Origin: Firmicutes bacterium UBA6113
Lineage (GTDB): Bacteria > Bacillota > Clostridia > Tissierellales > Sedimentibacteraceae
Direction: 5' to 3'
Length of the DNA stretch: 64,000 nucleotides
Assembly (NCBI GenBank): GCA_002422545.1
Contig: DIWF01000037.1
Span: 62,001 to 126,000, forward strand
The notes under the pieces were generated by a model. The model made no database searches. It was not told where the DNA came from and worked only from the letters and a program-made list of their open reading frames with translations. Of this stretch, positions 16,676 to 25,337 are shown piece by piece; position 1 is the first letter of the stretch; every line of letters starts with the position of its first letter. Both the position numbers and the translations under genes were made by a program.

Positions 16676-17413
16676 TTGGATATTTTATATTATTTTATAT
16701 CGGGATTTGTTATTGGCGGAATTGGAACATGCTTTGGTGGAATAGTGTCCCTGTTGATTAAAAACCCAAGTGACCGAACGGTTTCAGGACTTTTAAGCTT
16801 TGCAGCAGGAATAATGCTTTCGGTCATTTCCTTTGACCTCATGCCGGAAGCTTATGAAATAGGAGGCTTCTTCATAGTAACGTTGGGTCTTTTCATTGGG
16901 CTTGTTGTAGTTTTTTTCGCTGAAGAAATGATGCCCACAAAGAAACTTTCCCGATATGCAGGTAAAAAACTGGATTACATAAAAATGAGCATGATAATCA
17001 TAATAAGCCTCAGCCTTCACAATTTCCCGGAAGGAATAGCTGTTGGCTCAAGCGCAGTGTACTCGGACAATTTAGGCATAAAAATAGGAATATTGATTGC
17101 TGCCCACAATATTCCGGAAGGTATGAGCGTGGGAGTTCCTCTGGTAATGGCAGGAGCTTCTCCCTTGTATGTAATTTTATTAACCCTTATTACGGGGCTT
17201 CCCACAGCATTCGGAGCAGTGCTCGGAGCTGAACTTGGTGGTATATCCACTTATTTTATAGCCTTCTGCCTATCAGCTGCTGCCAGCAGCATGCTTTATG
17301 TTTCTGCCAGCCAGCTTATACCCGAAGCAAACATGCTTCACAAAGGCAAAAGCAGTTCTGTATTGCTTTTAATTGGTTTCTTGTGCGGTTGCTATCTTTC
17401 CTATAATATTTAA
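16676..17413 (+). CDS. ZIP-family metal transporter (GufA-like)
   Basis: Membrane protein of about eight spans importing or exchanging divalent metals, probably Zn2+. The binuclear metal site motifs HNFPEGIAVG and AAHNIPEGMSVG lie in two successive helices (about residues 120 and 150). An ATG at 16655 opens the frame, but AGGAGG (16665-16670) sits exactly 5 bases before TTG 16676, so I take TTG as start (245 aa). It is divergent from sua5 and convergent with the DUF3343 gene, sharing the bases TTAA for both stop codons. Confidence 0.88.
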   Translation: MDILYYFISGFVIGGIGTCFGGIVSLLIKNPSDRTVSGLLSFAAGIMLSVISFDLMPEAYEIGGFFIVTLGLFIGLVVVFFAEEMMPTKKLSRYAGKKLDYIKMSMIIIISLSLHNFPEGIAVGSSAVYSDNLGIKIGILIAAHNIPEGMSVGVPLVMAGASPLYVILLTLITGLPTAFGAVLGAELGGISTYFIAFCLSAAASSMLYVSASQLIPEANMLHKGKSSSVLLLIGFLCGCYLSYNI

Positions 17414-17634
17414 ATGTCCAGGTAAATATTGTCGTACACAAGGCTGTTTTTTTCTATTATTTCCTTGAATTTTTCCATGTCTTCCTTTTGAAACCTTACG
17501 CACAAGCCGCAGCTTGAACTGATGCTTCTTGGAACAGGTATTATTTTAAAATTTACGCCGCATTTTTTAAGTGCCGTTTCAACTTTCATGGCATATGATA
17601 CCGACTTGAAGGTCATGTAATTGTATTGGTTCAT
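17410..17634 (-). CDS. DUF3343 family small protein (putative Se/S carrier-like)
   Basis: 74 residues, start ATG 17634 with AGGGTAAT upstream. The motif PRSISSSCGLCVRF, with a CxxC pair, fits DUF3343 proteins, which occur near selenium- and sulfur-trafficking genes in anaerobes; the function is not established. No sel or isc genes are adjacent. Its stop overlaps that of the ZIP gene. Confidence 0.75.
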   Translation of the reverse strand: MNQYNYMTFKSVSYAMKVETALKKCGVNFKIIPVPRSISSSCGLCVRFQKEDMEKFKEIIEKNSLVYDNIYLDI

Positions 17635-17696
17635 AATATTACCCTTATATTTTTTATTTAAGTATACCACATCAAAAAATTCAGTCTAATAAAATA

Positions 17697-17726
17697 AAGT
17701 TATAGCCTGCTTGTTGGTTATAACTT
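17697..17726 (-). terminator. Terminator after yfbR-like gene
   Basis: AAGTTATA and TATAACTT enclose a 14-base loop. Read leftward it is followed by T/A-rich sequence, just past the stop at 17736. Confidence 0.5.
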
Positions 17727-17735
17727 CATTTTATA

Positions 17736-18320
17736 TTATTCCATCTCATCAAGGGTAAGTTCATATCCTTCCATAAACTCACTCATGAAAATATTCACAT
17801 CTTCTCTGTCCATGGAGTTTAAATCTCTTAGTATGGACTGCTTAGCCTTGAGGAATTCCTTGTTTCCCGATTTTTCCTCCTCGATGCATTTGATGTAGGC
17901 GCTTATTTTGTCGGCAGCTTTGATTGTCTTCCAAATTTCCTTTTCATCTTCACGAGGTATGAGAACTCCTTCATAATCGTTGTAAAAGTCCTCGGGTAAA
18001 AGCTTCAAGAGCCTCCTGCTTGCAGCAAGCTCCACATCCTTGTAGGCTGTCTTGATCACGGTGTTGAAATACTTCACAGGTGTGGGCATGTCTCCTGTAA
18101 ATATTTCGGAAGCATCGTGATAAATTGCATAAAGGGCCGTCTTTTCCGGATTAACATCCATATCCAGACGTCTTTTCTGAATCACAGAAAGGGCATGAGC
18201 TATTACAGCAACATCAAGGCTGTGTTCTGACACATTTTCATCCTTGATGTTTCTCATGAGCCCCCATCTGTTTATATATTTCATTCTGGAAATAAAAGCA
18301 TAAAAATTAGATTTTTTCAT
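17736..18320 (-). CDS. HD-domain 5'-deoxynucleotidase (YfbR-like)
   Basis: 194 aa metal-dependent phosphohydrolase; Escherichia coli YfbR dephosphorylates dNMPs. RWGLMRNIKDENVSEHSLDVA supplies the first His and the family's RW...EHS signature; YHDASEIFTGDMPTPVK carries the HD pair; the last Asp is in KAADKISAYIKC. It starts 11 bp after apbE and is likely cotranscribed with it, though the two activities have no obvious link. Confidence 0.87.
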   Translation of the reverse strand: MKKSNFYAFISRMKYINRWGLMRNIKDENVSEHSLDVAVIAHALSVIQKRRLDMDVNPEKTALYAIYHDASEIFTGDMPTPVKYFNTVIKTAYKDVELAASRRLLKLLPEDFYNDYEGVLIPREDEKEIWKTIKAADKISAYIKCIEEEKSGNKEFLKAKQSILRDLNSMDREDVNIFMSEFMEGYELTLDEME

Positions 18321-18331
18321 ATATCGCCTAT

Positions 18332-19438
18332 TTATTTACCAATTGCTCCGGAGGCACCCTTGCTCTTCATTATTTTATCCATGCCTTCGGTTGTCTGTAT
18401 TGTTCCATCCTTAAACACCCACAGAGCTTCCACACCATCAAGGGATTCAACAAGTGCCCTTCCTTCTTCATAAGGCATCAGGAATACAGTGGTAGAAAGA
18501 TAGTCAGCTTTACCGGAATTTTCAGTTACAATTGACACAGCCCTGAAGTAATCGCCGGGCATCAAGGTGACAGGATCTATCAAATGATGAACTCTTGTAT
18601 CTCCAACCATGTAAAATCTCTGGTAATCGCCGCTTGTTACAACAGATGCATCTGTGAGGAACACTGTTTCCAATATGCTTTCATCCGATGTGCCAAGAGC
18701 ACCGTCAGGGTTTTGAATTCCAACACCCCACTTATCTCTAATGCCGTCCATAGGTTTTCCGAAAGCCCGTATGTTTCCTCCTGCACTTATGATGCCTGAT
18801 GTGAAACCTTCCTGCATAATTTCCTTAACAACAATTTCTGTTGCATATCCCTTTGCAACAGCTCCCACATCCAGACTCATGAGGGGATCCTCAAGATACA
18901 CTGTTGAGTTTTTCTCATCCACTATTACTTTGTTTATATCAGTGTGCCCGTTTGCTTCTAGCAAAATGTCCATAGGAGGAATCTTAGCATCAGCAGGATT
19001 TGCTTCAGCTTCATCTCTGTATTCAGACCAAATCTTCAAAACAGAGCCCAAGGCCACATTGGTTTTCTTTCCTACAGTTTCGTACATTTCTTTTGTCATG
19101 AGGATTAAGTCAATTATTTCCTTATCGACTTTTACAGGCTGTATACCGGCATTGTCGTTAATGGTCTTTATGTTGTTCTTTCCTTCATAAGTGTTGTACT
19201 TGTCATATAACTGGTGCAGCTCTAGCATTCTTTCATGAATTTTTTCAGCATATCCGTTGAATTCTTCTTCTGTTTTAGCATAACCCACAACCTGCGTAAC
19301 CGTATCAAAGGTATCTAAAAAAGTATAGCTGAATTTATCATATACTTGCTCCTTTTCAGGCTCTTCTTGTTTTTGGCAGCCTGTCAAAAAAGCAAAAATT
19401 AAAATTCCTGTCATCAATATAGGAATTATTTTCTTCAT
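18332..19438 (-). CDS. apbE: FAD:protein FMN transferase ApbE (lipoprotein)
   Basis: Extracytoplasmic Mg2+-dependent enzyme (368 aa) that attaches FMN to Thr of partner proteins. Signal peptide with lipobox LTGC (C21). Core motifs: SLDVGAVAKGYATE, ISAGGNIRAFGKP and the C-terminal TSGDYQRF...HHLIDPVTLMPG. AGGGTGAT ribosome site. The next gene upstream encodes an FMN-binding lipoprotein with a flavinylation-type motif, its probable substrate. Confidence 0.93.
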   Translation of the reverse strand: MKKIIPILMTGILIFAFLTGCQKQEEPEKEQVYDKFSYTFLDTFDTVTQVVGYAKTEEEFNGYAEKIHERMLELHQLYDKYNTYEGKNNIKTINDNAGIQPVKVDKEIIDLILMTKEMYETVGKKTNVALGSVLKIWSEYRDEAEANPADAKIPPMDILLEANGHTDINKVIVDEKNSTVYLEDPLMSLDVGAVAKGYATEIVVKEIMQEGFTSGIISAGGNIRAFGKPMDGIRDKWGVGIQNPDGALGTSDESILETVFLTDASVVTSGDYQRFYMVGDTRVHHLIDPVTLMPGDYFRAVSIVTENSGKADYLSTTVFLMPYEEGRALVESLDGVEALWVFKDGTIQTTEGMDKIMKSKGASGAIGK

Positions 19439-19500
19439 ATTATCACCCTAGCTTATAATATCAAATATTCTAAATAATATCAATTATTTTATATAAATAA

Positions 19501-19521
19501 AAAGGGGCTACAAGCCCCTTT
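19501..19521 (-). terminator. Terminator after the FMN-binding lipoprotein gene
   Basis: AAAGGGGCT-ACA-AGCCCCTTT followed leftward by TTTATTTA: a strong intrinsic terminator. It separates the lipoprotein gene from apbE, which would then need its own promoter or read-through. Confidence 0.85.
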
Positions 19522-19532
19522 AATTTCATTTA

Positions 19533-20897
19533 TTATCTTGCGTTTGCTGCTGCTTCCTTAACAACTGACTGGTAATTTTCAACAGAGATTGTTACTGATG
19601 ATGTCAATTCAGGTACATCTGGAACTGCTTTGTGGTTTTCATCTCTTTGTTTAACTGTCAATCCAGTGATTTCTTCGATAGATTTTCCAACCATCCACTC
19701 TTCAAATGCTTCCATTTGTTCGAACCATTCTTTGCCTATGGATGAAGCCTTAACCATTCCGTATCCTTCTTTGATTTCTTTCTTAGTTTGATATTCTGCT
19801 GCTCTGTCAGAAGTTACAACACCGTTTGCATCAAAGTTGATTTTAACTTGAGCTGTATCTACTATTGTACCAGCAACTTTTCCATCAGCTGTCAAAGCCG
19901 TTGCAGACATGTATGTATCAGCCTGAGCTACTGGAAGAACATCAGCTGTCTTGTCTTTTGAACTTCCTATATGAGTTTCAACTCCAAGTCCTACCTTTTC
20001 AGCACCTGCTACATCCTGTGCGTTTGTCCAAGCTTCTTCAACTGCTGCAAGGTAAGCATCTACAGAAATTGTAACTGATGAAGTCAATTCAGGAACATCT
20101 GGAACTGCCGGATGCGCTTCATCTCTTGCTTTAACTTTCAATCCAGTGATTTCATCCATTGTCTTGCCGATCATCCAGTTTTCAAAAGCTTCAATTTGTT
20201 CAAACCATTCTTTGCCTATGCTTGATGCTTTAGCCATTCCGTAGTCTGGTCCCAAATCTTTCTTTGATTTAACTTCAGCGGCTCTGTCAGTAGTAACTTT
20301 CAGATCTTTGTCAAATGCTATTTTTGTCTGAGCAACATCTATTGTAACGCTGGCAACTTTGCCTTCAGCGTCAAATCCAACTGCAGCCATTGTAACATCT
20401 GCCTGACCAGCTGCTGTTGCATCAGCAGTAGCATCTTTTGATTTTCCTATTTCAATATTTTGTCCTAAACCAAATTTGACAATAGGTCCTGCTTCTCCAA
20501 CTGGCGCCGGTGCTGGTGCTGGTGTTTCAGCAGGTTTTTCTTCTGCAGGATATGGATATGCTGCAGGGTCAAGAGCGTTGTTAACTGCATATATTATTGC
20601 GTTGCTTGTGTAAGTAGCGCCTGCAATAACATCTACGTCAGTTGAATTAGCTTCAACTATTTTTGCAGGAAGTTGTTCAATCGCGTTTGAACCAATTCCG
20701 GCTGTTTCTTTTTCTCCTACTGCTACAACGCTGGTGATTTTGTCACCTTCTTTTGTTACAGTAACAGTAACATCTCCGCCAAAGCCTTCGCCTGTTCCTG
20801 TTAAAGTTTCAGCTGCAGGAGCTTCTGTCTTTGTTGCACATCCAAATAAAGATGTTACCATCAATAACACCAATACCAAAGATAATCCTTTTTTCAT
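19533..20897 (-). CDS. FMN-binding lipoprotein with two tandem partner domains
   Basis: 454 aa. Signal peptide with lipobox LFGC; start ATG 20897 behind GGAGGG. Residues about 30-110 form an FMN_bind domain ending in the flavinylation-type motif AGATYTSNAI, whose Thr should be the FMN acceptor for ApbE. After a Pro/Ala linker come two copies (about 145-295 and 300-454) of one domain, each with IGKSKD.TAD, DRAAE..(T/S)KK, YGM.KASSIGKEWFEQ and VPDVPELTSSVTISV. The repeats lack a GAT motif and their function is unknown to me. With ApbE this suggests a surface electron carrier. Confidence 0.85.
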   Translation of the reverse strand: MKKGLSLVLVLLMVTSLFGCATKTEAPAAETLTGTGEGFGGDVTVTVTKEGDKITSVVAVGEKETAGIGSNAIEQLPAKIVEANSTDVDVIAGATYTSNAIIYAVNNALDPAAYPYPAEEKPAETPAPAPAPVGEAGPIVKFGLGQNIEIGKSKDATADATAAGQADVTMAAVGFDAEGKVASVTIDVAQTKIAFDKDLKVTTDRAAEVKSKKDLGPDYGMAKASSIGKEWFEQIEAFENWMIGKTMDEITGLKVKARDEAHPAVPDVPELTSSVTISVDAYLAAVEEAWTNAQDVAGAEKVGLGVETHIGSSKDKTADVLPVAQADTYMSATALTADGKVAGTIVDTAQVKINFDANGVVTSDRAAEYQTKKEIKEGYGMVKASSIGKEWFEQMEAFEEWMVGKSIEEITGLTVKQRDENHKAVPDVPELTSSVTISVENYQSVVKEAAANAR

Positions 20898-21090
20898 GAT
20901 ACCCTCCAAATATGATAAATTATGTTAAATCACTCAGTAATTATATCACATTGTTTACAAGTTGACAATATTTCTGTAATATTTTGATAATTTTAAAATT
21001 TCTTGTTAAAAATGTTAAAAGTGTTTTTAGTGTTCATAAATTAGGATTGTATCAATGTTGCTGCAAATTTTGTCGAATATTTTAAATAAA

Positions 21091-21119
21091 TGGCAGCCAT
21101 GTATTTACCATGACTGCCA
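21091..21119 (-). terminator. Terminator of the propeller protein gene
   Basis: TGGCAGCCATG pairs with CATGACTGCCA around a short loop, followed leftward by ATTTATTT. No other signal is clear in 20898-21090. Confidence 0.8.
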
Positions 21120-21135
21120 CTTATTCCATAATTGT

Positions 21136-23361
21136 TTAATAAATATTTAACTCATTGATTTTTTTGTTTGTGGTAATGCTGTGAATCTGCATTTCATTTT
21201 CAGAAAATGTGTAAATGTAATCACCGATATATATTATTCTGTTTACTTCATAGCCGTAGAGATATTCTTCACCTTCCATATGTGATATCCTTGTTTTATA
21301 ACTTATGTTGTTTATGTCTACATTGTACACATATGCTCCGTTGAAATCAGTCTTGTAGTTGTCTGTAGTCCTGTTGATTGGAAAAGCCATGATACCCTTA
21401 TTGAGTGAGAACATCAGTGCCTTGTGATTGTACAGAAGTTCCGAGTATGTTCCTTGTTCTCCTATAACCTCTGTGAATGTTTCCTTTGGATATTTAATGT
21501 CGGATACATCAAACAAGGACAGCTTAAAGCCACCAGTTACAATTCCACCCCATTCGCTCACCTTTGTATCATATCCAAATCCAAGTATGTGATTTTCATC
21601 AACAATGTGAAGGTATGTGCTGTAGCCCGGAATTTTCAGCATTCCTGCAGTCTTTGGATTTACGGGGTCCGATGCATCAATTACATAAAGAGGGTCAACT
21701 TGCCTGAATGTAACCATGTAAACCCGGTCTCCTGCGAAGCGTGTGCTGTAAATTCTTTCGCCTGGAGCAAGCCCTTCCAGCCTTCCTTTTATTTTTAAAT
21801 TCTCATCAAGAATGTACATGTTGTTTTTTGAAGTTTCATTCCACATTTCTCCAGTGGTGGTGGCAATTCTAAACAATCCTTCATGTTCATCCATGGAAAA
21901 CTGGTTTATTATTGTTCCTGGCACCTCCCCCTGGGTTGCAACATTTATATTACCTCTCTCAAGCTCATATTTGTAAACTACTGTACTTGTTGAATATCTA
22001 GGGCTATAAAGCTCTGTCTGTTTTATGTTGTAATCATATGAATAATCAGCAACAGCTGCATAAAGGCTGTCCTCGGAAACATAAATTGTGTCCGAACCCC
22101 CAAGGTACACATCAACGTCAGGTTCAACCGATGAATCATTAAGGTCAATTCCTGCAGTGTACATGTATCTTGAATCTATATAGTTTGGAAAATATCTTAT
22201 ATTATCATATGTAAATTCATGTTTTTCATTTTTTATTACATTAGTATAATAAGGAAGAGACACATCCTGTCTGTCATAGTAAATATTTAAAGACTTTGTT
22301 GTCACCAGGTACATGTATCCGTTTATTTCCCTTCCTGAAAGGTAGTTTCCGTCAAGCAATAGCTCCCTTTGAAGAACAGGCTTTTCACCATTGGAAATGT
22401 CATAAACAAGCACATTTGTCCTGTCATCATAGTAACGAGGAGGCATGATGTAGTCAACAGCCTTGTCTTCAGCCGACACTGCTGGTTCTTCATATCCCTT
22501 CATTATATAATAGAAGTTGTTTTGTCCTATGACTACAAGCTTGTTGTTGTAAATGTAAATTTCACTTATGCTTGTGTTTTCTGGGACATTTACAGTTGAT
22601 ACAACCTTAGGATTTAAGGGATTTGAATCTATTATCTTAAGTTTTTCGCCTGTTTTTATGTAAATATATTTTCCATCATTTTTAATTATGTCACCTTCCT
22701 GGACTCCCTCAACCTGCACGTTTGTATCCGAATGATCCGGTGATGCTCCTGCTTCCTGTGGCGCTTCCTGGACTGCTTCTTCCTTGTCAATTGTACCAGA
22801 ATCTTCTGCTGCAACAAATCTGTCCGTCCACAAATAGCTGTACAGCTTTGAATTGTATTCAAGAAGTGCAATGAGATTCTCCTTGGAACCAACCGTCTTC
22901 AATACGTCTTTATTTTCGAGAACAGATGTATTTTTTGTTATGTAAACTGAATTTGTACTACCATCCCATCTTACATCATGTCCAAGATTTTCACTTATGA
23001 ACCTCAGTGGAGCAAAGGTCCTGCTGTTTATCATCATTGTGGCAACATCAATATCCTTGATTTCGCCATTTACCATAACCTTGTTCTTATTGAGGAGCAT
23101 TTGTATTTCATTGTTGTCATCTTTTATGACAACTTCCTGAATAGTTTTGTTCCAGTCAACTCTAGCTCCAAGTTTTTCAAAAACACCTCTTAATGGAACG
23201 AGGGTTCTTCCTTCTTCAATAAAAGGATCCACATCAAAATCTACTTTTTCATTGTCAACATACACCGCCACTCTGTCTTGAGCAAAAGCAGAAAATGCAA
23301 AACAAAATACAAAGACAACGGCCATTATGAAAATTTTCTTCATTAATTTAATAGTGTTCAT
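21136..23361 (-). CDS. Secreted beta-propeller protein with copper-amine-oxidase-like N-terminal domain
   Basis: 741 aa, N-terminal signal peptide (cleavage near FSAFAQ). Residues about 30-150 form a stalk domain of the copper amine oxidase N-terminal type (DNEKVDFDVDPFIEEGRTLVPLRGVFEKLG and FAPLRFISENLGHDVRW), common on the surface of Firmicutes and not itself an oxidase. From about 200 to the end it matches the secreted C-terminal beta-propeller family, with repeated YVIDASDPVNPK- and FDVSDIKYPK-type blades. No catalytic residues identified. GGGAGGTG upstream supports the ATG. Monocistronic with its own terminator. Confidence 0.8.
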   Translation of the reverse strand: MNTIKLMKKIFIMAVVFVFCFAFSAFAQDRVAVYVDNEKVDFDVDPFIEEGRTLVPLRGVFEKLGARVDWNKTIQEVVIKDDNNEIQMLLNKNKVMVNGEIKDIDVATMMINSRTFAPLRFISENLGHDVRWDGSTNSVYITKNTSVLENKDVLKTVGSKENLIALLEYNSKLYSYLWTDRFVAAEDSGTIDKEEAVQEAPQEAGASPDHSDTNVQVEGVQEGDIIKNDGKYIYIKTGEKLKIIDSNPLNPKVVSTVNVPENTSISEIYIYNNKLVVIGQNNFYYIMKGYEEPAVSAEDKAVDYIMPPRYYDDRTNVLVYDISNGEKPVLQRELLLDGNYLSGREINGYMYLVTTKSLNIYYDRQDVSLPYYTNVIKNEKHEFTYDNIRYFPNYIDSRYMYTAGIDLNDSSVEPDVDVYLGGSDTIYVSEDSLYAAVADYSYDYNIKQTELYSPRYSTSTVVYKYELERGNINVATQGEVPGTIINQFSMDEHEGLFRIATTTGEMWNETSKNNMYILDENLKIKGRLEGLAPGERIYSTRFAGDRVYMVTFRQVDPLYVIDASDPVNPKTAGMLKIPGYSTYLHIVDENHILGFGYDTKVSEWGGIVTGGFKLSLFDVSDIKYPKETFTEVIGEQGTYSELLYNHKALMFSLNKGIMAFPINRTTDNYKTDFNGAYVYNVDINNISYKTRISHMEGEEYLYGYEVNRIIYIGDYIYTFSENEMQIHSITTNKKINELNIY

Positions 23362-23460
23362 TCATGCACCTCCCTAATTATTTGTAATATATTAGACGAT
23401 TTGGAAATTGATTTGTTCCTAATTTATATACCATCATTATTAATATATTAAACAAAAATA

Positions 23461-23511
23461 TAGTAGGAAAGAGAACTTTCCTACTATATAAAAAAGGATG
23501 CATTGCATCCT
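23461..23511 (-). terminator. Two terminator hairpins after the DUF1540 gene
   Basis: AGGATGCA-T-TGCATCCT (23495-23511), followed leftward by TTTTTT, directly follows the stop. A second perfect stem, TAGTAGGAAAG-AGAA-CTTTCCTACTA (23461-23486), follows and faces the propeller gene. Confidence 0.8.
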
Positions 23512-23518
23512 ATTTCTT

Positions 23519-23827
23519 TTAATCTCTGAACGTGCTGCAGCATGTTTCTTCGGGAACCGCTGCGTTCCTGCCGTTAACAAGAATGTTTGCGGCGTTGCAG
23601 TGTTCTGATTTGTTGTAAATACATTTCATTGCTTCGCATTTGATTTCTGTGTCGCTTTTAGGCTCACTTACTGAACTTCTTATTCCTGGTTTTTGCTCAA
23701 TAAAAGTGTTGCAGTTTGTAAGGCGACTTTTCTCGGCCTTTTTTCCGTCAACTTCAATGGAAGGTGCCGTACATCCCTGTCTATTGTTGAAATAACAGTT
23801 TGTGACCGTGCAATTTATCTGTGCCAT
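23519..23827 (-). CDS. Protein with two DUF1540 cysteine motifs
   Basis: 102 aa, two copies of a small Cys4 module: C6, C11, C19 and C39 in the first and the matching set CEAMKC...HC...CC in the second. DUF1540 proteins are small putative metal-binding or structural proteins of spore formers; the function is not established. AAAGGGGA precedes the ATG. Confidence 0.8.
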   Translation of the reverse strand: MAQINCTVTNCYFNNRQGCTAPSIEVDGKKAEKSRLTNCNTFIEQKPGIRSSVSEPKSDTEIKCEAMKCIYNKSEHCNAANILVNGRNAAVPEETCCSTFRD

Positions 23828-23892
23828 AATAATCCCCTTTCATCTGATTTTTCTTAGTTTGACCGGATGAAAGATTATTATGCTTAATTTCC

Positions 23893-24966
23893 TTAATTTC
23901 TGTAATATGCCAGGAGCAAATCAACCATCCTGCCGTAACTTTTGACTCCATCCTCCTGGTTGTTTGCCTTCAGATATGCATCATTTATGTTGTTTGAAAT
24001 TTCAGCAACCTTTGTGTTAAAATTTTTCCAGTAATTCCATGAGAAAATCATGTCATTTTTAACATCTTGAGAATATGTGTCCTTGAGACTTGCGTAGGCG
24101 TCTGCATCTTCTGCATACAGAGCGTTCATGCTGTAAGTAAGGGCAAGCATAGTCCCGCTGTATGCAAAATCTTCAAAACCTGAATTTATGCATGATAGAT
24201 AAGCGATGAAATTGGCTTCGTCTTCCCTCATGAATCCTCTCAAATGCACCAGCTCGTGAAGCATGGTTGCAGGAATCTGATAGGGAGGAATGTCAACATT
24301 AACATTCGCTTCAAATGTGTATGGGAAAAACACCCCTGTTATATTCATGTGAGACATAGCTCGAGACATCTTCACAGGCTTTGGTGCAGGATAATTTCCC
24401 TTAAGGACACTATACTCTTTTGCAATGTTATCAAAGGAATCTCTTGCTCTTTGTGCAGTGCCGAAATAATTCCGGTCGAAAAGCTCTGCAGTGTTGTTTT
24501 CACCTGTTGTTAGACCTGAACGGAGGTTATTTGCATCATGAATTAATATCTCGCACAAAGCTATGAGATCTTCCTTGGATGATTCCTTGATTTCGAGGCC
24601 GCTGTAAAATGTGAATTCGTATCTTGAATAATTGATTCCGCAGAAAAGCACGAATAAAAAATAAAACACTGATACAAAAGACAATATATTTGCAGCATAT
24701 TGCTTGAAAAAATCAGCAGTCCTGTGTTTTACAGAGTTTACAATCATTGATAACGTATAAATGACCAGCAGGACAACAATCAATAGGATTATTATTTCAG
24801 CTGCGGAAACAGATGTCTTGGACGATAAAAAACTTATTGTTTCTGCAAATACAGGATATATTTCAACAGCATAAAACTCTGCAAAACTCATATAGTGTCT
24901 TGCATACAAAGTGAGAAAAATAGAAACAGGAATCAAAAATATAAATGAAATTCTTTTTAAATTCAT
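23893..24966 (-). CDS. DUF3810 family membrane protein with HExxH zinc-peptidase motif
   Basis: 357 aa with three N-terminal membrane helices (about 5-25, 55-78, 90-110) and an extracytoplasmic domain. The motif HELVHLRGFMREDEANFIAYL provides HExxH and a downstream Glu, as in gluzincin-like proteases. DUF3810 proteins lack a proven substrate. AAAGGAT ribosome site. It is upstream of the DUF1540 gene in the same direction but with 65 bp between. Confidence 0.8.
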   Translation of the reverse strand: MNLKRISFIFLIPVSIFLTLYARHYMSFAEFYAVEIYPVFAETISFLSSKTSVSAAEIIILLIVVLLVIYTLSMIVNSVKHRTADFFKQYAANILSFVSVFYFLFVLFCGINYSRYEFTFYSGLEIKESSKEDLIALCEILIHDANNLRSGLTTGENNTAELFDRNYFGTAQRARDSFDNIAKEYSVLKGNYPAPKPVKMSRAMSHMNITGVFFPYTFEANVNVDIPPYQIPATMLHELVHLRGFMREDEANFIAYLSCINSGFEDFAYSGTMLALTYSMNALYAEDADAYASLKDTYSQDVKNDMIFSWNYWKNFNTKVAEISNNINDAYLKANNQEDGVKSYGRMVDLLLAYYRN

Positions 24967-25092
24967 ATTGATCCTTTCTTATACCGTTATATATACATTA
25001 TATCATAATTTTAATTTCTATGTATTAATATTTGTTATTATGTTTTTAAATAAGGTATTTTTTTGTAGACAACTTTTAAAGTTACAAAAAGC

Positions 25093-25119
25093 AAAAAGGC
25101 AGCAATCAAACTTGCTGCC
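25093..25119 (-). terminator. Terminator of the csoR-copA operon
   Basis: GGCAGCAA...TTGCTGCC followed leftward by TTTTTG, immediately past the copA stop. Confidence 0.85.
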
Positions 25120-25127
25120 CCTTTATA

Positions 25128-25337
25128 CTATTTTACTTCTGTAACTTCATATCCTGCTTCTGTAACTGCATTTGTAAGAGATTCTGTACTTACTTCTTTT
25201 GACAATGTTACTTCAGCTGTCTTGTTGTTTAAATCCACAACTGCATTGTCAACTCCATCAACATTCTTGAGTGCCTTTTCAACTGCTGCCTTGCAGTGTC
25301 CGCAGCTCATTCCTTCAACTGTTAAAACCTTGTTCAT
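25128..25337 (-). CDS. copZ: CopZ-like copper chaperone, predicted internal in-frame start within copA
   Basis: From ATG 25337 the frame encodes a stand-alone-sized CopZ (69 aa, MNKVLTVEGMSCGHCKAAVE). A full ribosome site GGAGG (25345-25349) with 7-base spacing lies inside the linker codons, exactly as for a separate gene. It could be made both as the tail of CopA and as a free chaperone. Internal initiation is inferred from the sequence; loss of a stop codon by mutation or a sequencing error are alternatives. Confidence 0.65.
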   Translation of the reverse strand: MNKVLTVEGMSCGHCKAAVEKALKNVDGVDNAVVDLNNKTAEVTLSKEVSTESLTNAVTEAGYEVTEVK

